A DNA stretch of 5,677 nucleotides from an uncultured Georgenia sp. GTDB lineage: Bacteria > Actinomycetota > Actinomycetes > Actinomycetales > Actinomycetaceae. The notes below the pieces were generated by a model. That model was not told the origin of the DNA. It saw nothing but the letters and a program-made list of their open reading frames with translations, and searched no databases. The position numbers and the translations under genes are program-made. Within the stretch, counting starts at the first letter, position 1; each line of letters begins with the position of its first letter. Below are positions 5,645 to 5,677 of this stretch, piece after piece. The DNA lies in contig NZ_CALGNQ010000152.1 of the NCBI RefSeq assembly GCF_937958535.1, positions 1 through 5,677 on the forward strand, given 5' to 3'.

Positions 5645-5677
5645 TGCCCCGAGTGGGATTCGAACCCACACTGGATC
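5645..5677 (-). tRNA. tRNA 3' end, isotype not determined (Leu possible), truncated by window edge
   Basis: On the minus strand the sequence shows a complete T-arm, GTGGG-TTCGAAT-CCCAC (complement of 5653-5669), followed by the 7-base 3' acceptor strand TCGGGGC and discriminator A at 5645. The next bases are CCG, so the CCA tail is not encoded and must be added by the tRNA nucleotidyltransferase. The 5' acceptor strand should therefore read GCCCCGA, but it, the D-arm and the anticodon lie outside the window. Discriminator A, an acceptor beginning GCC, and bases before the T-arm that do not resemble a normal short variable loop would suit a long-variable-arm tRNA-Leu. That is only a suggestion. 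Confidence 0.88.

Noticed and set aside
5472..5669. Short minus-strand open frame beginning MGSNPTRGTV
   Set aside because: Its start lies inside the tRNA T-arm, a common artefact, and the remainder is antisense to the end of the catalase-like gene.

Overview
The window is very GC-rich, with codons that nearly always end in G or C, GTG starts and arginine- and alanine-rich proteins. This points to a high-GC actinobacterium; a member of the Micrococcales is my guess, not something the sequence proves. There are no insertion sequences, phage genes or CRISPR repeats, so it looks like an ordinary chromosomal segment with one unusual small gene.

Layout. The left end (1-642, +) is the 3' part of pyruvate kinase, followed by hairpins that separate it from a convergent, uncharacterised one-helix membrane protein (794-1486, -). 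Divergent from that gene is a DUF1353-domain membrane protein (1577-2453, +). Its reading frame appears to shift by one base near 2243, so it is either broken or carries a sequencing error. A perfect 15-bp hairpin (2456-2489) separates it from a convergent minus-strand block. Read 5' to 3', that block holds a multi-pass sensor histidine kinase (3518-4753), an overlapping NarL/LuxR-type response regulator (2851-3534), then a 134-bp gap and a small secreted peptide gene (2513-2716). Divergent from the kinase is a short catalase-fold-like protein (4855-5553, +). The right edge holds the 3' end of a tRNA gene on the minus strand (5645-5677), with a terminator-like hairpin behind it.

How the genes may work together. 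Kinase and regulator are clearly a cognate pair: they overlap by 17 bases and belong to families that pair with each other. The peptide gene lies downstream in the same direction. It encodes a 67-residue precursor with a Sec-type signal sequence and a C-terminal, tryptophan-rich segment bracketed by two cysteines. This arrangement (multi-pass HisKA_3 kinase, NarL-type regulator, exported short peptide) resembles peptide-sensing systems such as ComP-ComA-ComX. The peptide could be the signal, the regulated output (for example an antimicrobial), or an unrelated neighbour. This is the most interesting part of the window. Pyruvate kinase, the DUF1353 gene and the catalase-like gene show no functional link to it.
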